A stretch of 64,000 bases of DNA, taken from positions 1 to 64,000 of the forward strand of contig NZ_JBALOV010000027.1 in assembly GCF_036965045.1 (NCBI RefSeq), in the 5' to 3' direction. The translations under genes and the position numbers were made by a program. The stretch is from Ferdinandcohnia sp036965045. GTDB taxonomy: Bacteria > Bacillota > Bacilli > Bacillales > Bacillaceae_L. This document shows, piece after piece, positions 16,728 to 25,682 of the stretch. Every line of letters begins with the position of its first letter. Positions within the stretch are counted from its first letter, which is position 1. The notes under the pieces were generated by a model. It was given only the letters and a program-made list of their open reading frames with translations, did not search any database and was not told where the DNA came from.

Positions 16728-17627
16728 TCACAAGGTCGCTTTTTCCAATAACTTCTTCATATCTTCCGGCAGTTCAGCATCCATGACAATCTCTTTTTTA
16801 TCGATCGGATGCAAAAAACGAAGCTCCCTGCAATGAAGTGCTTGCCTATCCATCTCCGCCCGCATCCCCCCATACAAATCATCCCCTACAATCGGGTGAC
16901 CAATATGAGAGAGATGGACACGGATTTGATGAGTTCTACCTGTCTCTAGTTGAAGCTGCACATATGTATAATCAGCATACTTTTGAATAACCTGAAAATG
17001 GGTAACCGCCTTTTGCCCATCCTCCCGCACTTGGCGTTCAATTATGCTATCGTCCTTCCGCCCAATTGGGGCATCGATTGTCCCTAATTCCTCATCTATC
17101 ACACCATGAACTATAGCTTCATACGTTCTCTTCAAGCTTCCAGCCTTTTGTTGCTGAGATAATAAATGATGGATATGCCTATGCTTTGCGACGAGCAATA
17201 ACCCAGATGTATCTCGATCAAGCCGATTAACTAAATGAACCGTTGCCTTATGGTCTATCGATTGATAGTAATATAGAAGGGCATTCGCCAGGCTACCCGT
17301 CGAACTCTCCCTAGATGGAATTGATTGTTGGAATGGCGGTTTGTTCACAACCAAGACAAAAGGGTCCTCATACACAATTTGCAAAGGCAGATTTTCAGGT
17401 TTTAGCTCTATGCTGGGTTCCTCTCGTGGGAATACAACCTTTAGAACCTCACCTTCAACCAAACGATGTCGAACTGTTACAGGAGCGCCATTTATAAAAA
17501 TGCCGCCACCTTCAAACTTAATCGCAGTTAAAGCTGTTTTTGAGATGGCTTGCTCTTTTAAAAACTCTCGAACAACTTTACCTTTATCTAAAAATGATAT
17601 CTTCCATTCTAATGTAAAAGCCGTCAC
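16728..17627 (-). CDS. yjbO: RluA/RluD-family pseudouridine synthase (299 aa)
   Basis: Converts specific uridines in rRNA or tRNA to pseudouridine. N-terminal S4-like RNA-binding part (about 12-70, with INGAPVTVRHRLVEGE), then the catalytic domain: VVNKPPFQQSIPS at 93-105 and the signature VNRLDRDTSGLL at 133-144 with Asp137 as nucleophile; later RTHQIRVHLSHIGHPIVGD. Chosen start is a GTG after AAGGGGTCAAGG; a TTG overlapping the nadK stop lacks a ribosome site. Last gene of a relQ-nadK-yjbO series, matching B. subtilis yjbM-nadF-yjbO. Confidence 0.92.
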   Translation of the reverse strand: MTAFTLEWKISFLDKGKVVREFLKEQAISKTALTAIKFEGGGIFINGAPVTVRHRLVEGEVLKVVFPREEPSIELKPENLPLQIVYEDPFVLVVNKPPFQQSIPSRESSTGSLANALLYYYQSIDHKATVHLVNRLDRDTSGLLLVAKHRHIHHLLSQQQKAGSLKRTYEAIVHGVIDEELGTIDAPIGRKDDSIIERQVREDGQKAVTHFQVIQKYADYTYVQLQLETGRTHQIRVHLSHIGHPIVGDDLYGGMRAEMDRQALHCRELRFLHPIDKKEIVMDAELPEDMKKLLEKATL

Positions 17628-17644
17628 ATTCCTTGACCCCTTTA

Positions 17645-18439
17645 TCAATCCGAAATAAACGAATCACGTACCCTTTTCCAAAATGGGAAAGGGCGGAAAC
17701 GTGCGAAACGCACTTTTTCAGGTGCAACCCTACATTGAATGGACTTTACATCCTTGTGCAACAGGGTCAAATGGTCAATCGTAATGTGAAAATCGACGTC
17801 ATTCACGGGTTTCATTAAAATCGTATGATGGTTTGGTAAAATTAAGGGTGAACCTACCGTCCGGAACACGCGATTATTGATTGACGCCATTTCCGCAACC
17901 TGTATTGCCTCAATCGATGGATGTAAAATGGCACCACCAAGCGCTTTATTATATGCAGTACTCCCTGAAGGTGTCGAAATACATAATCCATCCCCACGGA
18001 ATGTTTCAAAAAGCTGTCCCTTGATTTCGAGGTCCATCACAAGTGAACCCTCTACACTTTTTACCGTACATTCATTTAAAGCAAGATATCTTGATTCCCG
18101 ACCACCATTGATATAGCGAATATATACCTCAAGTAATGGGTATTCAACCACCTGATAAGGGGTTTTGGCAATAGCTATTACAAGCTTTTCGATTTCTTCC
18201 GGAACCCAGTCTGCATAAAATCCAAGATGTCCTGTGTGAATCCCAACAAAGGCTGTTTTATCTAATCGGCTACGGTAACGATGAAAGGCATATAATAGTG
18301 TTCCATCTCCTCCGACAGTAACGACAATATCTGGTTGATCCTCGTCATATATGAGCCCGAAGTCCATTAAGTATGTTTTTATTTTTTGCATTAATGTATT
18401 CGAGTTCGAGTCACCTCTCGAAGTTACAGCAAATTTCAT
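17645..18439 (-). CDS. nadK: NAD kinase (264 aa)
   Basis: Phosphorylates NAD to NADP. The ATP-NAD kinase motif TVGGDGTLLYAF lies at 41-52 (GGDGT 43-47), the second conserved region LNECTVKSVEG near 130 and DGLCISTPSGSTAYNKALGGAI near 160 (Gly/Ser-rich nucleotide site). Length agrees with B. subtilis NadF/PpnKA (266). Lies 17 bases downstream of the relQ stop. Confidence 0.95.
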   Translation of the reverse strand: MKFAVTSRGDSNSNTLMQKIKTYLMDFGLIYDEDQPDIVVTVGGDGTLLYAFHRYRSRLDKTAFVGIHTGHLGFYADWVPEEIEKLVIAIAKTPYQVVEYPLLEVYIRYINGGRESRYLALNECTVKSVEGSLVMDLEIKGQLFETFRGDGLCISTPSGSTAYNKALGGAILHPSIEAIQVAEMASINNRVFRTVGSPLILPNHHTILMKPVNDVDFHITIDHLTLLHKDVKSIQCRVAPEKVRFARFRPFPFWKRVRDSFISD

Positions 18440-18456
18440 ATTTTACACCCTATCTA

Positions 18457-19095
18457 TTAAGATTTCGAATCCTTACTATCCGTTTTTCTAGAAAAAATAG
18501 CTTGCGCTTCTTGGATTTCGCCACGTATTTTGGACATTTCCTCATCTAGGAGAAAAGCAGCTTCTGATGCCCTTTGCAAGCGATGCTCGATTTCTTCAGG
18601 AAAACTGCCCTTATATTTGTAGTTTAAGGAATGTTCGATCGTTGCCCAAAAATTCATAGCAAGAGTGCGAACCTGTATTTCCACTAAAATTTTCTTCTCA
18701 CCATTTATGGTTTGAACAGGATACTTGATTACAAGATGATAGGAACGATATCCACTCTCTTTCTTTTGTGAAATATAATCTCGTTCTTCTAAGATTTCTA
18801 GATCTGTTCGCATCCTTAAAAGCCCCACAACCCGCTTGATATCATCCACAAATTGACACATCATCCGTAACCCTGCGATATCCTGCATCTCTTCCTCAAT
18901 TTTGTCGAGCGGAATGTTTTTCCTCTTTGCCTTATCTAAAATACTGGGGATTGGCTTTACTCTTCCTGTTACAAATTCGATAGGGGAATGGGTACCTTGC
19001 ATTTCGAATTGAGTTCTCATTCCTTTAAACTTAATTTTCAGCTCATCCACCGCTTGCTTGTATGGAGCCAAAAAAAGATCCCAATCTTTACTCAT
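18457..19095 (-). CDS. relQ: Small alarmone synthetase RelQ/SasB (212 aa)
   Basis: Stand-alone (p)ppGpp synthetase without a hydrolase domain. The RelA/SpoT synthetase core spans roughly 45-170, with FVTGRVKPIPSILDKA, MQDIAGLRMMCQF (ATP-side Asp and Arg), KESGYRSYHLVIKY and EIQVRTLAMNFWATIEHSLNYKYKG (divided here: VEIQVRT, MNFWATIEH). Terminal helix EEMSKIRGEIQEAQAIF is the RelQ tetramer extension. 212 residues against 211 in B. subtilis YjbM. Cytoplasmic; raises alarmone in cell-wall stress. Confidence 0.96.
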   Translation of the reverse strand: MSKDWDLFLAPYKQAVDELKIKFKGMRTQFEMQGTHSPIEFVTGRVKPIPSILDKAKRKNIPLDKIEEEMQDIAGLRMMCQFVDDIKRVVGLLRMRTDLEILEERDYISQKKESGYRSYHLVIKYPVQTINGEKKILVEIQVRTLAMNFWATIEHSLNYKYKGSFPEEIEHRLQRASEAAFLLDEEMSKIRGEIQEAQAIFSRKTDSKDSKS

Positions 19096-19118
19096 AATAG
19101 ACCCCCATTTTAATTAAC

Positions 19119-19496
19119 TTATTCGGATAAAAATGTCTTTTCAACGAGTTCTACCATAACATCTCCATAATTGGCATTACCTTTGATATTATCTAAAAGG
19201 TACTCCAATTCAGGAATGATATCGATCAGCTCAAGTTCGTTGTCCTCTAGTTGTAAAATAACTTGTTGTTTTTCTGAAATAATTTTTTTAAGTGATGGCC
19301 AAACTTCTGATGGTAAACTCACATATATAAATTCCTGTTCATTTTCAAGCTTGTAAATGAATGCTAGTGAATCGGAATCAACAAGCATTTGACCACTGGC
19401 ACGCAATCCTGTTGTGTCAAAATCAGTTTGATCCGCTTTTAGCACTAGTCTGTTGTTAGAATCATTAATATGGCTAATTTCAATACGCTTCTGCAT
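19119..19496 (-). CDS. yjbL: UPF0738 family protein YjbL (125 aa)
   Basis: Start set at the ATG (MQKRIEIS) preceded by AAAGGAGATTACGA, 11 codons into the longest frame. LVDSDSLAFIYKLENEQEF and the C-terminal DNIKGNANYGDVMVELVEKTFL are hallmarks of the UPF0738 family found beside relQ in bacilli. Acidic, soluble; function unknown. 23 bases upstream of relQ on the same strand. Confidence 0.88.
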   Translation of the reverse strand: MQKRIEISHINDSNNRLVLKADQTDFDTTGLRASGQMLVDSDSLAFIYKLENEQEFIYVSLPSEVWPSLKKIISEKQQVILQLEDNELELIDIIPELEYLLDNIKGNANYGDVMVELVEKTFLSE

Positions 19497-19642
19497 TCGT
19501 AATCTCCTTTTTCTCATTTCCAAATCCACACTTATTTTATCATATGTACATCGATTCTTTAAAGAAACTGCTAACCAATTCCTAAAAAAAACGCACTAAC
19601 ATGATATAATAAGACAAACTGTAATAAAGGGCGTTGAAAATA

Positions 19643-20242
19643 ATGTCACAAGAACTTGAAATTGAATTTAAAAATATACTTACGGAACATGAATACCATC
19701 GACTACTCTCTGGATTCTCGATTACTGAGGAGAAAACGGTCATACAGGAGAATTTTTATTTTGATACAGCCGAGTTTTCTTTAAAAAATCTTGGTGCCGC
19801 CCTCCGTATCCGCGAAAAGAAAGGAACATTTACACTCACATTGAAGCAGCCTGTTGAACGAGGATTACTTGAGACACATCAAGTCTTAACGACTGAAGAA
19901 GCAAAACAGATGCTTAATGGCGGTCAAATGATTGAAGGTGAAGTTTCTGCCATCTTAAAAACATTAACCATTAACCCGATGGAAGTTATGTTCTTTGGGT
20001 CACTTAAAACGAAACGAGCAGAAGTTGATTATAAAGATGGCTTACTTGTATTGGATAAGAGTTACTATTTAAACAGCAGCGATTTCGAGGTAGAATATGA
20101 AGTAACGGACGATGTAATCGGAAAAGAAATTTTTAAAGAACTACTCGATCAATATAATATTCCACTGCGTAAAACAGACAATAAAATTCGTAGATTTTAT
20201 AATCAAAAAAAACAAATTCTACTAGGAGAGGAACACAGTTGA
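19643..20242 (+). CDS. yjbK: CYTH-domain protein YjbK (199 aa)
   Basis: Triphosphate-tunnel metalloenzyme fold. The ExExK signature is E6-x-E8-x-K10; further charged strands include FYFDTAEFSLKN, ALRIREKKGTFTLTLKQP and VDYKDGLLVLDKSYY. CYTH proteins bind triphosphorylated substrates and some hydrolyse inorganic triphosphate; the B. subtilis role is not established. Start is the ATG three codons downstream of an in-frame TTG, because AAAGGG sits too close to the latter. Overlaps the following gene by four bases (translation coupling). Confidence 0.9.
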   Translation: MSQELEIEFKNILTEHEYHRLLSGFSITEEKTVIQENFYFDTAEFSLKNLGAALRIREKKGTFTLTLKQPVERGLLETHQVLTTEEAKQMLNGGQMIEGEVSAILKTLTINPMEVMFFGSLKTKRAEVDYKDGLLVLDKSYYLNSSDFEVEYEVTDDVIGKEIFKELLDQYNIPLRKTDNKIRRFYNQKKQILLGEEHS

Positions 20243-20853
20243 AAATAGATTTTAAAGTATTGATGGAGCTTCAAGCGTTACGGAATGTTTCAACGGCAAA
20301 TTCACCTTCGACTAGTAATGACAATTCCGTTTTTAAGGATATGCTATTACAGTTGATGGCGAATACATCTAGTGCACCAGCTGAAAGTATACGGTCGAAG
20401 GTTGACCCTTCATCTTTATATACGAATAAGCATTATATACCATTATCGATATCGAACGCTCAATCGTTGCCTGTCTCCACAAGTTTTGATGAGTTGATTC
20501 AAAGAGCAGCACAAAAATATAATGTCGATGAACGTTTGATTAGTTCTGTAATCAAACAGGAATCCAATTTTAATCCAAATGCGAAAAGCCATGCGGGCGC
20601 AACTGGTCTTATGCAGTTAATGCCTGCAACTGCACGAGGTTTAGGCGTCACGGATATGACAGATCCTGCTCAAAACATTGAAGCCGGGACGAAATACCTA
20701 AGAAATATGTTAGACCGATACAATGGTAATATTTCACTTGCATTAGCTGCATATAATGCTGGACCCGGAAATGTTGACAAATATGGCGGAATTCCACCTT
20801 TTAAAGAAACACAAAACTATGTTAAAAAAGTAACTGAAAGCTATTTTGGATAA
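20239..20853 (+). CDS. yjbJ: Lytic transglycosylase-like protein YjbJ (204 aa)
   Basis: C-terminal SLT domain (about 82-204): ISSVIKQESNFNPNAKSHAGA with catalytic Glu108, GLMQLMPATARGLGV, DPAQNIEAGTKYLRNML and ALAAYNAGPGNVDKYGG. Cleaves the MurNAc-GlcNAc bond of peptidoglycan. Starts with TTG after AGGAGAGG, overlapping yjbK. There is no signal peptide: residues 1-80 are Ser/Asn-rich and polar, so the export route is unclear (also true of the B. subtilis protein as far as I recall). Confidence 0.88.
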   Translation: MKIDFKVLMELQALRNVSTANSPSTSNDNSVFKDMLLQLMANTSSAPAESIRSKVDPSSLYTNKHYIPLSISNAQSLPVSTSFDELIQRAAQKYNVDERLISSVIKQESNFNPNAKSHAGATGLMQLMPATARGLGVTDMTDPAQNIEAGTKYLRNMLDRYNGNISLALAAYNAGPGNVDKYGGIPPFKETQNYVKKVTESYFG

Positions 20854-20856
20854 CAC

Positions 20857-20889
20857 GAACTCTCTCTGTACTACAGGGAGAGTTCTTTC
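20857..20889 (+). terminator. Terminator of yjbK-yjbJ
   Basis: GAACTCTCTCTG / CAGGGAGAGTTC (12 bp with one G-U), short loop, then TTT. Confidence 0.75.
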
Positions 20890-21033
20890 ATTATGACCGG
20901 ATATTATTTCGATTCCATAAATTTCTTCCTACAAAAAGTGCGCTTTATTTGAGATAAATCCCGTCCATTGATAAAATGTTAATACATTCAACATATGTTA
21001 TACACTCCTTGCGAGTAGAAAGGGGGTAAGGTC

Positions 21034-21891
21034 TTGAAACAAACTGAAAATGTGGGTTTCAATCACTCATCTAATAATCGGCCATTAGAAATCTATATGT
21101 TTGTTGATCCATTATGTCCTGATTGTTGGGCACTGGAACCCATTTTAAAAAAGCTGACAATTGAATATGGAAACTACTTTACAATTCGCCATATTTTAAG
21201 TGGCCGCCTTGCTTCCTTGAATATTCAAAAGAGGAAAAAACCTGCTGACATAGCTCAGGTATGGGAACGCACAGCTAGCAGATCAGGAATGTCATGTGAT
21301 GGAAGCCTCTGGCTTGAGAATCCAATCGCTGCCCCCCATTCAGTATCAATTGCGATTAAAGCTGCTGAGTTACAAGGTAAAAAAGCAGGAATCCGTTTTT
21401 TACGAAAGCTTCAGGAAAATCTCTTTCTAGAGAAACGCGATATTTCAGAAGTCGATGTATTGCTTGCATGCGCGGACGAGGTCGGTCTTGATGTTAACGA
21501 ATTTAAAAGTGATCTTCACTCATCAAGTGCAGCAAAGGCATTCCAATGCGATTTAAAAATCACATCTGAAATGGAAGTAGATGAAATTCCAACACTTGTT
21601 TTCTTCAATGAAAACATTGAAGAAGAAGGACTAAAAATCACTGGTTGCTATCCATATGAAATGTATGTTCATATTATTTACGATATGCTTGGGGAGAAAA
21701 TAGAACCTACACCACCACCGCCCTTAGAGGATTTCTTAAGATACTTTAAATTTGTTGCCTCAAAAGAAATTTCAGTTCTATATGATTTACCGATACCAGA
21801 AGTCGAACGTGAAATGAAGAAGCTAATCTTAAAGCAAAAAGTGGAACAAGTTCCTGTCAAATACGGAACGTTTTGGAGATATATAGAATAA
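21034..21891 (+). CDS. spxH: ClpXP adaptor SpxH (YjbH), DsbA-like (285 aa)
   Basis: Brings Spx to ClpXP for degradation under non-stress conditions. DsbA-like thioredoxin fold with a C28-P-D-C31 motif in DPLCPDCWALEP, alpha-helical insert (50-160), EMEVDEIPTLVFF with the cis-Pro strand near 178-190, and a C-terminal winged-helix-like tail. TTG start after AGAAAGGGGG. 285 residues, slightly longer than B. subtilis YjbH (275). Its substrate Spx is encoded 5 kb away. The usual partner gene yjbI (truncated haemoglobin) is absent upstream. Confidence 0.93.
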   Translation: MKQTENVGFNHSSNNRPLEIYMFVDPLCPDCWALEPILKKLTIEYGNYFTIRHILSGRLASLNIQKRKKPADIAQVWERTASRSGMSCDGSLWLENPIAAPHSVSIAIKAAELQGKKAGIRFLRKLQENLFLEKRDISEVDVLLACADEVGLDVNEFKSDLHSSSAAKAFQCDLKITSEMEVDEIPTLVFFNENIEEEGLKITGCYPYEMYVHIIYDMLGEKIEPTPPPPLEDFLRYFKFVASKEISVLYDLPIPEVEREMKKLILKQKVEQVPVKYGTFWRYIE

Positions 21892-21921
21892 AAGCGCTGG
21901 AGTTAAAAATTGAAAAACGAA

Positions 21922-21957
21922 AAAGACTTGAACCCGATTGGTCCAAGTCTTTTTTCT
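21922..21957 (+). terminator. Terminator of spxH
   Basis: AAAGACTTG-AACC / GGTC-CAAGTCTTT hairpin followed by TTTTCTATTT. Confidence 0.8.
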
Positions 21958-22190
21958 ATTTCAATAAAGGGGATGGGAGAAATTTCACTTCAAACAAAGG
22001 GGTGTTGTTTGTGTGATTACTTCTTGATTACATAATAACAAGGTTGATAACCAGTTTCAACTATTTGTACATTTTTTCACAAAGTTGTCAAATTCCAATT
22101 CTTAAAACGTATGCTTGGACATAGATATAAAATATATAGTAAATTTAGCGGAATTAACGAAAAACTTATAAAACTATGGAGGAATTAAAG

Positions 22191-22370
22191 ATGAGGAAAA
22201 TCGGGCTGATAATCGGGACTTTCATGATCATCATCACCTTTGGACTAAATATATTAGGATTAATGAAGTTAATCCCCCTTTATATTACAACCCCACTTTT
22301 ATTTCTTTCATTACTAGTTACCATCGTTATTTATAATCACCGAAATCGTTTCAAGGGTTTTCGTTCCTGA
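22191..22370 (+). CDS. Small membrane protein, two helices (59 aa)
   Basis: ATG follows TGGAGGAATTAAAG; the frame also has an upstream ATG that overlaps this ribosome site. KIGLIIGTFMIIITFGLNIL and LIPLYITTPLLFLSLLVTIVIY are two hydrophobic helices, with a basic C-terminal tail NHRNRFKGFRS. No family recognised. Position between spxH and pepF corresponds to B. subtilis yizD, but I cannot claim homology. Ends at a bidirectional terminator. Confidence 0.75.
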   Translation: MRKIGLIIGTFMIIITFGLNILGLMKLIPLYITTPLLFLSLLVTIVIYNHRNRFKGFRS

Positions 22371-22374
22371 CAAA

Positions 22375-22400
22375 GGGCATCCAACACGGATGCCCTTCTT
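22375..22400. terminator. Bidirectional terminator between small membrane gene and pepF
   Basis: Perfect 8-bp stem GGGCATCC / GGATGCCC, 5-base loop, followed by TTCTTC on plus and TTTGTC on minus. Convergent genes end on either side. Confidence 0.75.
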
Positions 22401-22402
22401 CA

Positions 22403-24226
22403 TTATTGCTTGTTTAATAATTCTTCCATTTCAGTTAGCTTAGCTTCGAATACCTTACAAGCTTCTTTTATTGGATCTGCAGACGTCATGTCTACCCCTG
22501 CATTTTTCAATACCTCAATTGGATAATTAGAACTTCCAGCTTTCAAGAAATTGTTTATATATCGTTTAACAGCAGGCTCGCCCTCTTCTAAGATTTGCTT
22601 GCTTAACGCCGTTGCCGCACTATAGCCAGTTGCATACTGATATACATAATAATTGTAGTAGAAATGTGGGATACGTGACCATTCTAAACCGATTTCCTCA
22701 TCCACGACAATGTTTGTACCAAAGTATTTTTTATTAAGGTCATAATACATTTCGGTTAATAAATCAGGAGTTAACGCTACCCCTTCTTGAGCCTTTTTAT
22801 GAATCAGATGTTCAAATTCTGCAAACATCGTCTGACGGAATACAGTTCCTCTAAATCCTTCAAGCTGATGGTTTAAAAGATATAATCTTTGTTGGTCATC
22901 TTCAAGGGTTTTCAATAAATAATCACCTAATAGAGCTTCATTACAAGTAGAGGCTACCTCTGCTACAAAGATGGAATAGTTTCCATAGGTGTATAGCTGG
23001 TTATTCCTAGTATAGTAGCTATGAACGGAGTGGCCAAACTCATGAGCTAATGTAAATAGATTGTTCACATTATCCTGCCAGTTCATAAGGATATATGGAT
23101 TTGTTCCATAAGCTCCTGATGAATATGCTCCACTTCTCTTTCCTTTATTCTCATGAATGTCCACCCAACGATTTTCAAAGCCTTCTTTTAATACATGTAA
23201 ATAATCCTCACCTAATGGAGCAAGCCCCTTAAGGATATAATCCTTTGCTTCCTCATAGGATACCTCCATTTTTACATCCTTTACAAGTGGTGTATAGAGG
23301 TCATACATATGAAGCTCTTCCACACCTAGTGCTTTTTTGCGAAGGTCAACATAGCGATGTAATAATGGCAAATGTTCATTGATTGTATTCACAAGATTAT
23401 CATAAACGGTCTCGGGGATATTATTGCTTCTTAAGGCTGCCTCTCGAGCAGATTTATAGTTACGAATACGAGCATTAAAATTATTCTTTTTGATATTTCC
23501 ACTCAATGTGCTTCCAAACGTATTTTTAAATTTGCCGTATGTATCATAGACAGATTTAAACGCTTCTTCTCTTACACGTCGGTCTGAACTTTCGAGGAAG
23601 TTAATATAACGACCATGTGTAATTTCAACCTCTTCCCCATTCTCATCTTTGATGGTTGGGAATGTTAAATCTGCGTTATTTAACATACCAAATGTGTTGC
23701 TTGAAGAATCCATTACCTCATATGCTTGTGCAAGTAATGCCTCTTCTTTTGCAGAAAGAACATGTGGACGTTCACGGTTGATATCACTTAAGGCATGCTC
23801 GTATACCCTCAACTCCTCTTTTTCTGCTAAAAAGGATTTGATTTTTTCTTCATCGACAGATAGAATTTCTGGGACGATAAAAGCAAGTGCACTTCCTACC
23901 TGTGTGTATAGATTTGTAGCACGATCATATAAACCTTGATAAGAAGAATTTGACGTATCTTGGTCATTGCGCATATGTGCGTATGTATAAAGTTTCCCCA
24001 TTCGTAGAGATATTGCGTCTTGATATGCTAAGGCTTCATACAGCTTATCTGCTGATTCGCCTAGTTTACCTTGAAATGCTTCAATTCCAGGAATCATCTC
24101 TTTTACTTCAGCAAACTCTTTTTCCCAATCTGCATCTGAAGCAAATATATCTTCTAATCGCCATGTATCCTGCTCGGCAATTTCATTCCGATTCGGGAGC
24201 TTTTTTACATTTGATTGTTCAGCCAT
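22403..24226 (-). CDS. pepF: Oligoendopeptidase F (607 aa)
   Basis: Cytoplasmic M3-family zinc metallopeptidase that cuts peptides of about 7-17 residues. Zinc motif HEFGHSVHSYY (HExxH) lies near residue 390 with the downstream Glu in SIFVAEVASTCNEALL. The N-terminal oligopeptidase domain begins at about 25 with DTWRLEDIF. Length matches B. subtilis YjbG (609). ATG after GGAGGTTATCAAA. Fits functionally with the three peptide importers in this window; in B. subtilis overproduction affects sporulation by degrading PhrA. Confidence 0.96.
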   Translation of the reverse strand: MAEQSNVKKLPNRNEIAEQDTWRLEDIFASDADWEKEFAEVKEMIPGIEAFQGKLGESADKLYEALAYQDAISLRMGKLYTYAHMRNDQDTSNSSYQGLYDRATNLYTQVGSALAFIVPEILSVDEEKIKSFLAEKEELRVYEHALSDINRERPHVLSAKEEALLAQAYEVMDSSSNTFGMLNNADLTFPTIKDENGEEVEITHGRYINFLESSDRRVREEAFKSVYDTYGKFKNTFGSTLSGNIKKNNFNARIRNYKSAREAALRSNNIPETVYDNLVNTINEHLPLLHRYVDLRKKALGVEELHMYDLYTPLVKDVKMEVSYEEAKDYILKGLAPLGEDYLHVLKEGFENRWVDIHENKGKRSGAYSSGAYGTNPYILMNWQDNVNNLFTLAHEFGHSVHSYYTRNNQLYTYGNYSIFVAEVASTCNEALLGDYLLKTLEDDQQRLYLLNHQLEGFRGTVFRQTMFAEFEHLIHKKAQEGVALTPDLLTEMYYDLNKKYFGTNIVVDEEIGLEWSRIPHFYYNYYVYQYATGYSAATALSKQILEEGEPAVKRYINNFLKAGSSNYPIEVLKNAGVDMTSADPIKEACKVFEAKLTEMEELLNKQ

Positions 24227-24323
24227 TTTGATAACCTCCTATTTGTTATTCATTAAAAAGTATTCTCTACCCCTTTGATTATCTCCTTTTTTATGAAAAA
24301 AGTTCAAGCCTTTTGAATTTATG

Positions 24324-25556
24324 TTAACTTAGTTCTCTACCAATATTATGTTGTTCCAATCCAACTTCTTCATGCTTTCCAACACTTTCCAACAGGTTTT
24401 CGTCCATTTTACAAGCTTCCTCTAGATTCGTTGGTACTTCAAAATCCTTCGTTTTTTCATATTTCGTCTTCGAAAGTTTTTTTAGCTTGCCTGTAATGAC
24501 AAGTATATTTAAATATTCCTCAGCTGCAAGTGAATATTGGGTATGACACACCAGTGGCAACTGTCTAATCATAATATCTTTTGTATCCAATCGCTTTGAG
24601 ATGACCTCCATTACTTTTGAAAAAAAGAATGTATCACCTCTCCTCAGAAGAAGCAAAAGATCTAGCAAAATCCACATCTGCCAAATCATCGGCGGTGTAT
24701 GGAACCAGTAGCCTGACGGAACGGGTAATCCTGCTTCAGCAGGTAAATGGGCTGGTGGAATTCGATTTTGATAGAGGGTCGTCAAGAATGGAGTCAAATG
24801 GTTAGATGAATATCCGGAGTAGCTTGCCCTCCACTTTTGTTTTTTTCTTCCCCAAAAGTGTTGAAAGGTAAACGGGGGATTGGGAGGTGCTAATAGTGCT
24901 GAAAAGGACATCATATTTTCATGCTTAACATGAATGGTACAAAAAGCTTCACTAGTCGTAAATGGTTGAAGATTCGATAGTTTAACGAAGGTAGATGTTT
25001 CTGGGCAGTAATAAAGAATACTTGGCTGGATGAATTGATTAAAGGAAGTGGCAAAAAGCCATTGAAATGGTGGTAGTCGAACCGTATAGGTAGACAACCG
25101 TTTAAACCATTTAGCACCTAAAATCCAAATAGGCACAATTCCTTCATTTTTATAGGAATCTGATCTCTTCTTAAATAAGGAAAAATCAATTTGGGAGCAT
25201 TGGTACTCAATTGCGAAGTGTTTGGTTTGAGTGGAAACTAAGAGGTCTGGACGTTGTGATATTTCGGGTAAAAATGGCTCCAGCTTAACATCATAGCCTT
25301 GGGCGTGAAACCAATGATAAAGCTGCCGTTTACCTTCTAGATGGTATTCTGACTCAGGTTCAGTTTTAACTGTGCATTCGGATCCTTTTAAATGTGCAAA
25401 ATGATGAGTCTTTTTCATACCCGCCTTAAGCTGAACCTTGCTTTGACATGCTGGACAATGAAAAGTCTCCTGCTTTCGAAGCTTAAGCAATTCTGAACGC
25501 TCCCATTTTTCCAAAAGTGATAGGTATTCACCATTTTCACGTAAAGCAACAAACAT
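24324..25556 (-). CDS. coiA: Competence protein CoiA (410 aa)
   Basis: Needed for recombination of incoming DNA during transformation. N-terminal zinc-ribbon-like part with C-x2-C in ETFHCPACQSKV and HHFAHLKGSEC, then a PD-(D/E)xK nuclease-like core: YHLEGKRQLYHWF, ISQRPDLLVS and FAIEYQCSQID carry the acidic and Lys/Gln residues. 410 residues against about 373 in B. subtilis, the extra lying in the C-terminal half. SD GGAGATGAGG. No clear ComK box was seen in the short upstream spacer. Confidence 0.92.
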   Translation of the reverse strand: MFVALRENGEYLSLLEKWERSELLKLRKQETFHCPACQSKVQLKAGMKKTHHFAHLKGSECTVKTEPESEYHLEGKRQLYHWFHAQGYDVKLEPFLPEISQRPDLLVSTQTKHFAIEYQCSQIDFSLFKKRSDSYKNEGIVPIWILGAKWFKRLSTYTVRLPPFQWLFATSFNQFIQPSILYYCPETSTFVKLSNLQPFTTSEAFCTIHVKHENMMSFSALLAPPNPPFTFQHFWGRKKQKWRASYSGYSSNHLTPFLTTLYQNRIPPAHLPAEAGLPVPSGYWFHTPPMIWQMWILLDLLLLLRRGDTFFFSKVMEVISKRLDTKDIMIRQLPLVCHTQYSLAAEEYLNILVITGKLKKLSKTKYEKTKDFEVPTNLEEACKMDENLLESVGKHEEVGLEQHNIGRELS

Positions 25557-25643
25557 GGCCTCATCTCCTACTTATTTTTAATGGCTCCTTAAAAATAGCA
25601 CAGATGACGGGGTTGCACAATCTAAATATTATGAACATTTCAC

Positions 25644-25677
25644 TTAAAAAAGCCGATTTCAGAAAATGAAATCGACT
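25644..25677 (-). terminator. Terminator of mecA
   Basis: Minus strand AGTCGATTTC-ATTTTCT-GAAATCGGCT then TTTTTT, immediately after the mecA stop. Confidence 0.8.
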
Positions 25678-25682
25678 TTCAA

